From: Cylicocyclus nassatus
Taxonomy: Eukaryota > Nematoda > Chromadorea > Rhabditida > Strongylidae
Length of the DNA: 64,000 bases
NCBI GenBank assembly: GCA_958299035.1
Contig: CATQJL010000223.1
Span: forward strand, 69,857,006-69,921,005
Direction: 5' to 3'
Shown: in pieces, positions 31,986 to 43,144 of the stretch
How the letters are laid out: every line of letters begins with the position of its first letter
Position numbering within the stretch: the stretch's first letter is position 1
The notes under the pieces: generated by a model
What the model was told of the DNA's origin: nothing
Databases searched by the model: none
What the model saw: the letters and a program-made list of their open reading frames with translations, nothing else
Made by a program: the position numbers and the translations under genes

Positions 31986-32659
31986 TCTTACAGAGTGTCC
32001 CAAAAGTATGTACACAATATTTGATCATTAATATCTCTTTACAAAAGAAGGTTTTTGCCTAAATCTAAGTGCCATTCTATAGAGTTGGCTTCAATTCAGA
32101 TTACTAGTATGGAGCGAATCACCGATCGCTCTTCATTGATGTAGGATTACGGTAAGAACTCTAAGAAGGGTTTTGAGCCACTGAGGGCACTATTTCGCCT
32201 CGGAAACCAAACCAAACAACTTGATAACCGTTACTCTAGGCTAGCCGCTGCAACTGAATGTAAACCTTGCACTTTACCGCAATGCTTCCTTTATAAGTTA
32301 CGGCCAGGTAAACCGCAATAGCTGTTTTTACTATTTCGTGAAATTGCAATTACAGCACTTGAAAAGCCTTACAAATTGGTTGAAAGTCAAGTAATGAAAC
32401 CAGCGCGTGAAAAACCTGTGCGATTTTTCAAATTTTTTAAAAACTTTTTGAAATACGTTAAATCCACAAAGACGCCGTAAATTGAGAGTTCCTACCGTTC
32501 TACAGCAATGAAGAGAAATCAGCGATTTGTAAATTTAAATTAAAGCCAGATCTACAAAATGGGACGGTAACAATTTTATTGGAAAGAGAGAAATTAACAA
32601 TCAAACTTGTATACATACTATTGGGAAACCCTGTATATAAAGCTGAATGTCTGTTTGTA

Positions 32660-32702
<43 letters not shown>

Positions 32703-33224
32703 ATGCCTGTATGTACGTATGTTCTCAATAGAATTTTTATATTTAGACCGAATCGGACCAAACATTGCACACATACACTACGGGGTGAGGCGGCTGTCAT
32801 AGGCTACTTTTCGTCATCGTCGATATCGTTTTTATCGATATTTATCGATTTTTGCAAAATTTGATTTACCGGGGCTGGGAGTTGGCACAGGGGGTAATCG
32901 AGCATGCTGTTTACGAATACAATAATTATTCTCAAAAATATCCGTTGCTTCTGTCGATTTTACCGATTTTTCGCAAAGTTCAAGCTACGGGGCTGGGAGT
33001 TGGCACAGGAGGTAAGAGCATGCTTATTACTAGCAGCGGAAATGGAGAATTGGCATGTAGAAGAGTTGGCACAGGGGGTAAGTGAGCATGGTTATTACTA
33101 GCACAGCGGAAATGGGGAATTGGCATATAGAAGTGGGCACTAGGAAAGGTTGTACAGGGATAGGGATGGGACGTTTATCGTAGTGTTTTGACAGGGTCCG
33201 GACGGAGCCGGGTAAGCCAGCTAG
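31986..33224 (+). mobile_element. Helitron-like element H1, copy b (interrupted by T1)
   Basis: TCTTA at 31986, T1 inserted at 31991-32633, then TATATAAAGCTGAATGTCTG with a TCTG microsatellite, ending GGTAAGCCAGCTAG at 33224 before T. It has the same nested structure as copy a, so a and b arose by duplication of one interrupted element rather than by two transpositions. Confidence 0.7.
31991..32633. mobile_element. T1 mariner-type element, copy b
   Basis: TA-flanked (31989-31990, 32634-32635), 643 bp, with long inverted ends starting CAGAGTGTCCCAAAAGTATG. Confidence 0.75.
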
Positions 33225-34799
33225 TCATTCATACACACAAGTTCCTTATTTTCTCCTTGATAAAAACTGAAAGGTTGAAAGGCCTAATGGATTTTTCAAT
33301 GCTGGGCTGTTCTTGTATAAACGCATTTATACGTGGGTCTTTATGCATATGGATTTCAGCCTTTTGAGTTTTAGTATTGAGTTTTTTCTAATTATTCTCA
33401 AGTAATGGGCTTGGTCTTTCTTTTTCTCGATTCTTAGAGTTTCACTGTTTTCAAGACCTAGTCGCAGAAATTCACGGATACTCACAAGGATGGTGGCATA
33501 GAATCCTCATGTGAGAGCAGCCCATCATTGCTTTGAGAGTATCACGGAAAATTTATTTTCAGCTTTTAACTACGCAAGCGCAGACTGTATATATGTGTGC
33601 TTGATGTGAGGAGTGTATGAACAAGTGTGAGGTCAAAGAATCGATTGCTTAGAACTTTTTTGTGCCGAAAGTCTAAGGTGTTAGCTACAAGAATGAACAA
33701 ACTTGCACATTTCCATAACCCGCGTAAGTTAATTTCAAAAAATTCGAGACGCGTTCCTCGGCGGGGGGGGGCCTCCTCATTCTTCCCCTTCGGTCTGCCA
33801 CTGGTATAAGCGAGCGGGACACCCGTAAAATTTTTGTACGGAGATCCGATTTTCTGAACTTTTTGTTTGTAAACTTTTGATTTTTAGCTCCAACTTCGCG
33901 GTCAAACTTGATGCAAAAGCTTGAACGCATTTTCTAAAACTTGCTAAAACTTGCTTGCTTGCTTCTAATATCGTGATACATTTTTGAAGTCTGCTTTGTC
34001 GTGGCGCTATGAAATGAACATAAAGCGCAGCATTCTTGTCTTTCTTAATAACTCGCTGTGATGAACTTGAGGTGAAGTTCTTATACACATATGTAATTAG
34101 AATGAAAAATCTGGATGATTGCATCTTACTGAGTTTCCTTTCACTAACTAAGTCCACATCTTTTGATCCCCTTCACGACCCCCATCTCTGGGTGCCTCCC
34201 TTCCTCCCCATTCAGTAGGGAGTGCAGTAGGTCCTGAAAAACACATCTGCTGTGACTCTGGAGAATTCATAAGTTACATGCTGCCATCGAGACAACTCGG
34301 ATGAGCAGTTCTAATAGCTAGGAATTGTACCGCTAACTGACATGTGCCATTCCCCTTGATACTCCATCATACTCTTCACAATGCTTACTCAACAGGAAAG
34401 TGTTGTAATGTCAAATGGCCTATATCTAAATATTTCACAATTAGTCGTAAAGGGTAGCAGTGGAGGTCTAAGGATTTCCGTCTGGAGGGCAAAAGAATGA
34501 ACGAAGGTGCGTGGCATTAGCCTCACTCCGAAGATTTCTTGGGATGTTTCTTATTTTTGCAAGTTTCTAGTCAATGAAATTTATACTGGATCATCGCATT
34601 CCTTGCACGCACTGCAATAAAAGATGCTCTGTTTGAGACTATTGTACATAAGCAAAAATACCTCCGAAAACACGAACGCGGCTTTTTGTGTGGTCTGTTT
34701 TGGGACACCAGTGTAGACGATGAGATAATTCGCGAGAGTCGAAAAAATTAGTTTTTCGTGAACTGAGTGAATGCCATCATTGCATTGAGAAGTGTGATA

Positions 34800-36089
34800 T
34801 CAGGTTGTAACAGAATCAATGCAGGTTTTTCACACCTCTATTTGAAGTGTCGGTTCAAAACAAAATTCCACTGTCATAGAATACTGTGCATATCATCTAG
34901 AAGCACTTTTCCACTAGTTTCTTAGGCGTTTTAGAAGGTCTGGGTTCATCTCGAATTTGTTTGAAATCAAGAGACTAAACCTTGAAATTTTTTTTACACT
35001 TTTTTGCTCTAAGTCAGCAAAAATCAGGAAAAAAACCTTGAAATTTTTTTACACTTTTTTGCTCTAAGTCAGCAAAAATCAGACATCTCGAATTTGTGTG
35101 CTTTTGTAATCAAGAGACTAAACTCTGGAATTTTTTTCTTTTTACACTTTTTGCTCTAACTCAGCCGCGAAAAGTCAGAATTTTTTGCAAACAGGCGCAA
35201 TGTTTTGATCTGCTAAAATATGCACATTGAAGCAAATTTCTTGAAAGTTTCCAAATTGAGAAACTTTATTTTAAATCCAAACAACCGCTACAATCATTCT
35301 GCGGCGTATAGAAATCCCATTTGCGAAGCAACTGTCGAGCTTTCGCACAGCCCATAAAAAATAGACATAGCACACTTGATAGCACAAAAAACGGGAACTG
35401 TTGTTCTCTTCGGCGGCAAGAATCAAAAAACAGCAAAAAAGCGCCTTTTCGTCTTTATAGAGCACTTGTGAAGAATGAGCGATTGTAATTTTTTGCAATA
35501 TTTTCCAGGAAAATTTCCTTCCTGAAGAACAACTTTAACGCTGCTGCACAACCGACTTCTGTCTACGCAGTGAATGAAGTTCATACCATTTTACTACATT
35601 GTATAGTGAGTTCTCAAACTGAAGGTTTTTCAAGAATTTTGGCAGTCTTCGGGCCATGAAGTTTTTCTCAGTGAAGCTACAGTCGCTTCATTTCATATGA
35701 TCATGCGTGCCATTGCACACGCAGTCCACTTTGGCGTCCTCATTCTGAATTTGCAATCGCAAAAACGCAAGAGACTTACCGGTTGTTATCGTCAATTTGA
35801 TACGACTAGTAAAAAAGAAGGAAAATGCTAAGAACACGTTGGAAACACTTACCTGAAGGCTTGTTTCTCCCACGAACCCATAATGGGACGCCTAAGGTAA
35901 ACTGTGTGTGCATGACACACATAATCATATGAAAAGAAGCGACTGTACAATGATGTGGTAGTGCGTAAAAAAGCCAAAGGTTTGCTGATTGCAGTAATCT
36001 TTATTGGAAACGGATTGATGACTTCTGTAAAAAGTTATGGTATCCAAGCTCAAAATTTGGAAAGGCTGATTAATCTGTTACAACATAAT
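34800..36089. mobile_element. Mariner-type element M3, longest copy
   Basis: 1290 bp, TA-flanked (34798-34799, 36090-36091). Ends TCAGGTTGTAACAGAATCAA and ...TCTGTTACAACATAA. The size equals an autonomous mariner (about 1.3 kb with a 345-aa transposase), but no frame longer than 75 codons survives. An internal tandem duplication of an AGTCAGCAAAAATCAG block is visible at 35000-35095. Confidence 0.8.
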
Positions 36090-36659
36090 AGTTTACTTTG
36101 CTGTTCTGAACAGCTCTAAGGAGATGGAATGATGACGTTATGGCTCAGTTTGAAATTCTATTGCTACATATTTCAGCCAACATAATCAGACGAGCACTTT
36201 TGAGGAGATTCGCGTTGAAGGGTTTCCTGCATCTTACAGTCTGCTTTGCTCAAATCGCACTCTTTGATATTGAGTGTTGTTTCATGCTTCATCAGCAGTC
36301 ACCAAATGCGACGACGGTAAGCTTTCTGACCTTACATTGCAAACTGCGGTAAAGGGTGAGAACACCATTGCGAACTGCGGTAAAGAATGAGCTCACTCTC
36401 AGCATTTATAGAACTAACAAATAGAACATGAATAATTTCCACGTTCCATGTTCTTTGACCTTGCCATTGTTGTAGCTTTTCAATTCTGTTGTGCCACAAA
36501 TAAAACTTTAATAATTTCCATGTTCCATGTTCTTTGAACCTTGCCATTGTTGTTGCTTTTCAATTCTGTCGTGCCATACAAGGTTTGTTATGGTGTCGCC
36601 CTTACGTGACAGTGTTCGCTGGTCACTTCTGCGGACATCACATACAGCGGTGGTGAGAG

Positions 36660-36715
36660 GAACTCTGAGGACGACGAACTTGTTGAAACGTGAGGCCGGA
36701 ATAAAGCTGATAACA
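36660..36715 (+). other. Hammerhead-like / PLE-terminus motif, degenerate
   Basis: CTGAGGA at 36665-36671, a short helix GAC/GTT, GAAAC at 36685-36689, then GTGAGG and AATAAAGC. The organisation is the same as at the PLE2 end (14051-14080). The cleavage position would be G, so it is probably inactive. Confidence 0.45.
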
Positions 36716-37087
36716 AACTTTGTATGCGCACACAGTTCAAAAGTTAGAAATTGAACAGTTTTTCCTGGCAGTCAGAGTGGACTTGGATTTACTGCGCTGC
36801 TGTAGATGGAATTTGACAGCAGCGACATGCAGCACTTTTGAAGGACGGAAGAGCTAGGGAGCGTTTCACGATAGGAACTTGACAAAGGTTGTTAGTTATG
36901 GAACAATCTGTGAGCAATGAGGGCGGACGCTGTTGTTAACAAAACGATCTTCAATTAGAAGCATCATTTAGCACGGCGCCGTCCGCAACCTAATATTTTG
37001 AACGTCTTACACATGCACTGAGGCGCTGTTTTCTTCGTCTAAAATTGCGATCACACACAGTTACAGTCAGGTAGATTTTCCGCTTAA

Positions 37088-37393
37088 CACATTGACGAAA
37101 CGTGACCCACATGGTGAGTCATGCAATGACTGCCACGCGGGACAATGTGGCCCGATGGTGGGTCACGGCTTGAATTTTGTTAAAACGGTACAATCATTAG
37201 GTACAATCTTTCAAGAGGTCTTTTGCGCCCTGATCTTAGAAGATACCCTGACGTTTCTTGGCTGCTTTGAAGAATTTGTATAGGTATGCTGCAGATCATG
37301 ATCTGCATGATTTTAGCTCAAATTTTTCGACTTATTCGTGAAAGGCATTGTCCCACACTTAGACAACTAAAAATTCGCGTTGTCGTCAATGTG
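37088..37393 (+). mobile_element. piggyBac-type MITE, copy E
   Basis: TTAA at 37084-37087; the right target site is mutated to TCAA (37394-37397). Ends CACATTGACG and GTCAATGTG. Confidence 0.8.
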
Positions 37394-37397
37394 TCAA

Positions 37398-37561
37398 TAT
37401 AGTGTGCTTGCACTGTAGGTAAAATGCGGTAATATTTGCGTGTAAATAATTAGCGACGCCAATAATGCCGGTATTCTGCGCGCGATTGGAAAGCGTCACC
37501 GACTTAGTTAGTTCTACGCGCGCAAATTTACCGCATCTCACCCACAGTGCAAGCACACTAT
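37398..37561. mobile_element. Palindromic MITE (TATAGTGTGCTTGC ends), copy in D2
   Basis: Same inverted termini and position as 25735-25898. Confidence 0.7.
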
Positions 37562-38140
37562 ATTGAGCGAAAAATCTACTCGACTGTAGATGAGCTATGC
37601 CGCATTGAACACAAGTTGAGGCCCTATTCGATGCTTTGTGACATATGCATGTAGTAAGTACAGTAGTCCGATACCTAACTGGAATAAAGCGACTGAACAA
37701 ATATGTAGGAGTTGAATGCTTTCTGAGGGCTTTCAAAAAAATTTATCCATTCGCTTTGGCCTGGAACTTTGACCACTTCAAGTCAGCAATGATGCGAAAT
37801 GAAGGCTCCGTAATTTGCGCCAACTTGCCACGTTTCAAGCCTAAATGCGCAAGGAAACCGAAGATGAACAATTTTTCGGAAAGGAAAAATCAAAGCTTTT
37901 TTTGAAAAACAGCCAAGAAAGATTTTAAATGATAAGGTATCCTGCTCACAAAATATTCTAAGATTCACAATTCAATATTTCAACCTCTCCAAAGCTCATC
38001 TTCCATTCCGACAGGTCGAAGGGAGAGGCAAAATAAGTCCGATCTTTGGACAACAAGTGTGTGCTCATTCAATTCATCGACTAGCCTGATCTGGAAGACT
38101 GAGAGTCGACAGCATACTGAACGTCCCCATCATGGGTGCG

Positions 38141-38370
38141 ATAGGGGGAGCAGGGCTCTCTCCAGGTGAAGGGGGTCTCGGCTGTTCCTGACCTTCCAGG
38201 GTGAAGGGGGTATGTGAGTCTAGGGGGAGGGGGAGGAAGAGAAAAAGGCAAAAAGCGTGGTTTGAAGAGCTCTAATTTGTACCTTATTTAGGCAGAAATT
38301 GAAAAAATTCTAAAAATTTTAAAAGAAATTAAAAAATTTTAATGGCTTTATGAAGATCTGTGCTCCTGTT
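38141..38370. other. G-rich stretch
   Basis: Runs of four to six G (for example near 38205 and 38224-38232) could form a G-quadruplex on the plus strand. No gene. Confidence 0.4.
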
Positions 38371-38378
38371 TCATTGCA

Positions 38379-39115
38379 TCAACAAAAATCAAAAGCAATA
38401 AGGTTTATCCCAAAAGATGTACAAGTTAGGAACAACTTCAGTTCCTGCACATCGTCATCAACAATATTACTATCGCTAACGTCAAAGACAACAAGTTCGC
38501 TGCCTGAAAAATCTTCTTCTTCCTCCAAAAGGTCATCGGAGTAGAAGTAGAATTGCGTGCAAAAGCGTTCTGAGTCGAAAATGGATTTGAAACTTTCTTC
38601 TTTTTCTGAGCGCTTTTGTGATTTTTTCCTGGCCCTCTGGTAGCACCAGGAAAGTCAGCAGGTAGGTGACCAGTTTCTTCATACCATCTTTTAGGATATT
38701 TCAAAAAGTCATACGGTAACAGCCTGTCTGGACCATTTATACCAATCCTTTGAATGAAGTTTTTAGATAACAGTATGTTTAATAGAAGGTTGACAAACCT
38801 TAAGTAATTGCTTAGATGCTCCATCGTTGTACGACTTCTGCATTGTGTTCTGATAACAGAGTAGATAGAAAATTTCTTTCTACACCTCTGCCGTGCTAAT
38901 AAGTCCATCAGATTTTTGCGGTAAGTATTGGGGAAAGAGCGAGATCGCATATGGGAACAACAACACGGGAAGGAAATTGCATACTTTTTTGGGTCTTGTC
39001 AAACTCTGGCTTCACCTCCTCTGGCATACGTCCTGTTAACTTATGAGAAAGCTGCTCAACTTCTTCTCTAACAGCATTTGCGGAATAGCCGAAAAAAGTA
39101 GATACTATGCTGCGC
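38379..39115 (-). pseudogene. Broken unidentified protein-coding region
   Basis: On the minus strand, natural-looking protein text continues across three reading-frame blocks. Block 1 (about 39115-38930) includes SANAVREEVEQLSHKLTG and RMPEEVKPEFDK. Block 2 (about 38930-38590) includes KNLMDLLARQRCRKKF, HLSNYLRFVNLLLNILL and YPKRWYEETGHLPADF. Block 3 (about 38585-38379) is very acidic, with YSDDLLEEEDFSGSEL, and ends at a stop at 38379-38381. Junctions lie near CCCC and AAATCC tracts. This is either a host gene or a transposon protein with two frameshifts, or exons with introns I cannot place. I do not recognise the family. An acceptor-like CGCGCAG precedes block 1. Confidence 0.5.
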
Positions 39116-39117
39116 GT

Positions 39118-39440
39118 TGGTTTTTTTTAACATCATAGGTCATAATGTCACAAGGCGAATAACTTCCAAAAGCATAAAGCACAGAGTTGGGTTCGCACTC
39201 CAGTCGGGATCTAACAAGAGAAGTTCGCGGAATCGAAATGGTCGATTGATATGTGGTATATACCAGGGCTCGGAGCTCGGGAGGTTAGTATCAAATATGC
39301 AGCCATTAGCTGCGATGTGTTACTCTGGAGCAAGTTACAGCCCCTGAAAGTTTTTGGCGTATGCATGTGTAGCGATCGCATAGATGCTACCATCGTGGTC
39401 GTATGTGTACTGGTTAGTGTCTCGAACTCACAAGCGAGGT
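39118..39440. other. Unassigned stretch
   Basis: No supported feature. Confidence 0.4.
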
Positions 39441-39444
39441 ACAT

Positions 39445-40204
39445 GGTAGTACGGGAGAACAAGCTGCAGAAAATATCATGATCATGCCACATCCGCTCAT
39501 CCAACTTTTGTAAATCATGCAATCATTGGTGGCATGTTCATAACAACAACCAGTGTTTGCAGCGGAGAAAAAATTACAAAATGGCATCCGAACTAACAAC
39601 CAGATTGATGACCGACTCAAATACTTCATAGGAATACCCATGGACAGGAAAACTTTGTGTATCTCTGTGCCTACCGTTCGTTTCCGAAGAGTGTTCAATG
39701 CACTTAGCAAAGCTTAGTGCAACCCCAATTAGATAAAGATGTTACTCTGGTGAACGTTCCACAGCACAACATCAAGCGACAGTTCATTTATAGAAGGCTG
39801 AATGACAAACGGCGCTACACTATACTGCAAATGTGGAAAACGGTGTCTGCTTCAAGTGCGGGGTGGTCTCACTAAATGAAGCATCAAACGTATAAGGCCC
39901 TCTACATAAATGAGATTTCGAACAGTTTTAGTGGGTGTTAATGAACATCCAATAGCAAGAGACAGCAGAGCCTCGTGTGAGTTCATTAAAGAAACATAAG
40001 ATAGAAGATAAAAATGGTGATAAAACGATTTCTACTGAATGTAAATAGTGTTTGCATAAAAAGGTGCAAGTGACTCGTTTTTACATGAGAATAATTGAAG
40101 TAATTTCTAAAGATTTTTGAATATTCAAATTAACCTCGTAAGGTATTTGGAGGCGTAGCGATCGCCACGCTCCCTTTCTCTAAAATCTTTGGGCCACGAG
40201 GCTC
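39445..40204 (-). repeat. Dispersed repeat K, copy 2
   Basis: Inverted match to 16410-17030 with one extra block of about 130 bp. Its end at about 40204 abuts the start of PLE1, which fits PLE1 having inserted into it. Confidence 0.65.
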
Positions 40205-40210
40205 TTTTTT

Positions 40211-40486
40211 ATGGATAGTCGAACATGGATTCTGATGAACGATGTACCAGCAACTCTGTTTCGACTCGTAAAAGAAGTTCTCTCTTTGAAACAGAAGATT
40301 GTCTCAGAGAGGCAGACCATCCACTTTCTACGGCGCTGCTTACAAGAACATGTGATGCCGAATTTCATCTCAAAGAAGCGCATCCACGAAGTATGCGGGT
40401 TACCCAAAGGAAATCAGCATGTGAAGAAAATTGAGCAACAACTTCTTCGTATGGCACTTCGTTCGAAGCAGGATCATATGTACAAA
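40211..40486 (+). pseudogene. PLE1 N-terminal coding fragment
   Basis: An open frame from ATG 40211 with a Leu- and basic-residue-rich start (MDSRTWILMNDVPATL, then FLRRCLQEHVMPNFI). I assign it to the Penelope-like element on two grounds. The first 25 bases or so recur at 45269-45291, straight after the PLE1 terminal region with the hammerhead. In addition, the next PLE coding text resumes at 42092, directly after a stack of Helitron insertions. After codon 92 the frame runs into Helitron sequence, so the last 17 codons of the visible frame (to 40540) are not native. A frameshift is needed to join the next block. N-terminal PLE regions are poorly conserved, so identity is inferred. Confidence 0.55.
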
Positions 40487-40889
40487 CTAGCCGGGGGTCC
40501 CGGTTTCACTCGGGACTCCAGTTTAGCTAAGAAGAAGTAACTTACATTTACGCTTTTGCGCTTCTTCTGCACAAAGACAGCTTTGAAACGAATTGCCCGC
40601 ATCTTCCCGACATTAAGATTAAAATGAGGTTTACCATCCCCTGACTACATGATCATGGCAAAATGATTGGTTAGAGCATGTCAAGCCTCATTTTTCAAGA
40701 TGTAAGTAAACAAATTAACAAATCAAGAGAAGGGTCCAGTAAATCGCCGCAAAAGTAGCCTATGTTCTGCGCCGGGGTCGAAAACATAAGTGTGCAATGT
40801 TTCAGCTCATTTGGTCCACTGAGAAGGATTTGTATAAAAAACATACTTATTAACAAACAAACACACTTTGAGTTTTATATACATATAGA
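40487..40889 (-). mobile_element. Helitron-like element H3, copy b
   Basis: The minus strand starts TCTATATGTATATAAAACTC after A, and ends ACCCCCGGCTAG at 40487 followed by T. A GC-rich stem (CCCGAG..ACCGGG) precedes the CTAG. No coding capacity. It interrupts PLE1 after codon 92. Confidence 0.65.
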
Positions 40890-40892
40890 TTA

Positions 40893-41376
40893 CTAGCTGC
40901 GGTTCCCGGTCCCGCCCGGGTCGAGAGTCCAGAATGGCCCAGCATAGGGTGTGCTTCAAGATGTATACTTACCAGTCCTCCGCTTTCTTCAGTTCATATC
41001 TTCTGTTCTCTCCTGCTTCACCTCCATGTCAGTTTTAGCTCTCGTGCAGTATCCGCGGTGAATAGTCTTCTTTCTTGACCGGCTCGCTTCATGACACCGC
41101 ATGCTCCTCACCGCAAAATGTAAATGATCTCTACCACCCCTTACTACTCACTTGGAGAAATGAATGGCATAGCCTTCATTTTCCTAGATTTTAGTAAACA
41201 AAATCAATAAATCGATAGAAGGACCCAGCGAATTGTCGAAAAAAGTAGCCTATCTTTTGCGCCGTGGCTTATTTATAGGGAAACAAAATTCAGCCTCTTT
41301 GGTTCACATACAAAGGAGTCTATAAGCCACAAACATCCTAACAAACACGGTACAGTGTTTGAGTTTTATATATATA
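40893..41376 (-). mobile_element. Helitron-like element H3, copy a
   Basis: The minus strand begins TATATATATAAAACTC near 41376, shares internal AAAGTAGCCTAT with copy b, and ends GGGAACCGCAGCTAG at 40893 followed by T. A GC-rich inverted stem lies 5-25 bases before the end. It is arranged head-to-tail with copy b. Confidence 0.6.
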
Positions 41377-42091
41377 CCAGTGCGTCACCTCTGCTTCGCA
41401 GAGGCTCGCACTGGTCTCACTTCATACGCCTTACTCATTCTTGACTAACGGTGGCAATGATACTCACCGCGCAGTGCCGATTCTCGCGAGTAAAATGTAA
41501 ACAACCACCCATTCCAAACGCTTTTTCATGTGAGGTCGGTGATTTCGCGTGGATGAAACTTTTCGCAGAAGAACAAACGCAAATTTGAATAAGTTTTTGA
41601 ACTCTTCCTGGCTTGGTAGGTGCCATAAGGACAGTAGGCAACGTGAGCTACACTTCTGTGCAAAATTCTTCTCAATTGCTTAGGTAAAACCATGGCAAAT
41701 TAACCATTTACGCAATCATTTCTTTTTGGCGTCGTTCTTGTAAAGTAGTAAACGTTTGTCCACTTTTTTGGACTAAAGTCCATGGCTTGCACATCAGCAT
41801 GCCAAGCACAACCCCGACTTTGCAAAAAGTAGTGATACGGAACCAATTTTGCTGGCCAGAACCCAAGTGGTTCCGTTTGACGCGCAGTTTTTTGAGGGAT
41901 CCACCCAACAAAACCACTCGTGCTTTTGCGTGGTAAGCTCTTATGTTGGTCGCATGCAATGTGCAAAATTTGGGCTCAGGACGTTGGCTGGAACTCGCTC
42001 TACGAATTTCGTTACAGACAGACACACAGACATACACACACACACACACAAAAACACGTAAACAACCTTAGCCCGTTATTATAAGTTATGA
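41377..42091 (-). mobile_element. Helitron H4, copy 1
   Basis: The minus strand starts A|TCATAACTTATAATAACG and ends GACGCACTGG|T at 41377. A perfect hairpin (CCTCTGC..GCAGAGG, loop GAA) ends 7-8 bases before the CTGG end. This is the Helitron layout: 5' TC, stem-loop, 3' CTRR, insertion between A and T. It has a short CA/CAGA microsatellite near its 5' end. 715 bp, no Rep/helicase. It abuts PLE1 coding sequence at 42092. Confidence 0.8.
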
Positions 42092-43144
42092 TAGATTGTC
42101 TAAGTGTTTATATAAGGAGCAATGTTGTGTACGATATATGCCTGATCGCCTTTGGAAGAGGATCGTGGATGAGTCGAAACACATCTGTGATCATGTCTGA
42201 TCTAACGCTAAGTCTAGATTGCAGAAAAAGTTCAAAACTTTAGTTGAGCAAGAGAAAGACCAAACACAGGAGCCGGCTAGTGCAAACAGTCAGTGACAAA
42301 CACCAGTCGTCACTAAATCTCTATGGTCTTAGCATCAGAGGCATCTTGTCGTTGGTTAAAGAATGCCTCAACTGTTTCATCTTTTGTTGGTGTGGCAACT
42401 GTTACAGGCAAATAAGAGGACTGGCTATGGGACAAAGACTAGCGCCGACTTTAGCTATTGTTTTCATGTCCAAGGTGGAAGCTCCGGCTGGCGAGTAAGC
42501 CTCTCCTCTACTGTCGGTACGTGGACGACTGCTGTATCGTGTGTCCCACTCAAGCCGAACTGGATTCTGCTTCAATATCATGAATGCCCAGGACAGGAAC
42601 ATCAAGATGACGAGGGAAAGACCCAAAGATGGATGGCTACCGTTCCTCAACGTGCAGTTATGTTTGTCAGGCAGACGTTTTAAGACCAGATGCAGAAAGC
42701 CGAGCAGCAAGAATATCTTAGTACACCATACGTCAGCACATCCGGCACGAATAAAAGCATTCATCATAGGAAACATGTTTAGAACGGCTGCGGGGGTCTC
42801 TTCTGACAAAGAGGAAAAGGTGTACTCGCTGGGAATCGCAAGATCCGTAGCAAGATCTAATGGATACTGCACGGAGACTCATCGTCTTCACAGACACCAG
42901 GTTCATCGTCCACCCATATCAGAAGCTGAGGATCAGATCTCATTCTGCCTACCATACATCTCAGAAGAGTTTAGTAAAGGTGTTCGCAAAGTGCTCCATC
43001 AAGCAGACCTCAACGATATGGTAAGGATCGTCGACATTCCTCCTGCAAATTTTAAGCAGCAGCTGGTACGAAACCGCTAGTATGATCGTGTCTATACAAC
43101 TCCACATTGTGTAGTTTGTCCGTTTGGCAAGGAAGGAGACTGTA
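42092..43144 (+). pseudogene. Penelope-like element PLE1, reverse-transcriptase region, broken
   Basis: Decayed coding block of a PLE polyprotein. A basic N-terminal stretch (KSRLQKKFKTLVEQEK, about 42199-42246) is followed by an RT block with CYRQIRGLAMGQRLAP (about 42405-42455) and the catalytic box YCRYVDDCC, with YVDD at 42518-42529. Later text includes DGWLPFLNVQL, a thumb-like ARSVARSNGY and then CVVCPFGKEGDC (about 43106-43141), which leads into the endonuclease. The G-AMG motif and YVDD are the expected RT B and C motifs. Stop codons (near 42186, 42291 and 43078) and frameshifts (near 42497 and 42570) inactivate it. The block ends at a TA where a mariner-type element is inserted. Confidence 0.8.

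Larger units (their letters stand above)
33690..38140 (+). repeat. Right arm of giant palindrome
   Basis: Inverted partner of 26510-31735. It contains M3, a PLE-like terminus, piggyBac-type MITE copy E and repeat unit D copy 2. A stretch at 34300-34800 has no partner in the left arm. Confidence 0.75.
36925..38140 (+). repeat. Repeat unit D, copy 2
   Basis: Collinear direct copy of 25240-26480, including both MITEs. Confidence 0.75.

Noticed and set aside
34803..36089. Active mariner transposase gene in M3
   Set aside because: The size fits, but only frames of up to 75 codons remain and no catalytic motif is visible.
42158..42185. GGATGAGTCGAAAC resembling a hammerhead core
   Set aside because: It lacks CUGA, has no stem II, and reads through as PLE1 coding text (RIVDESKHICDH).
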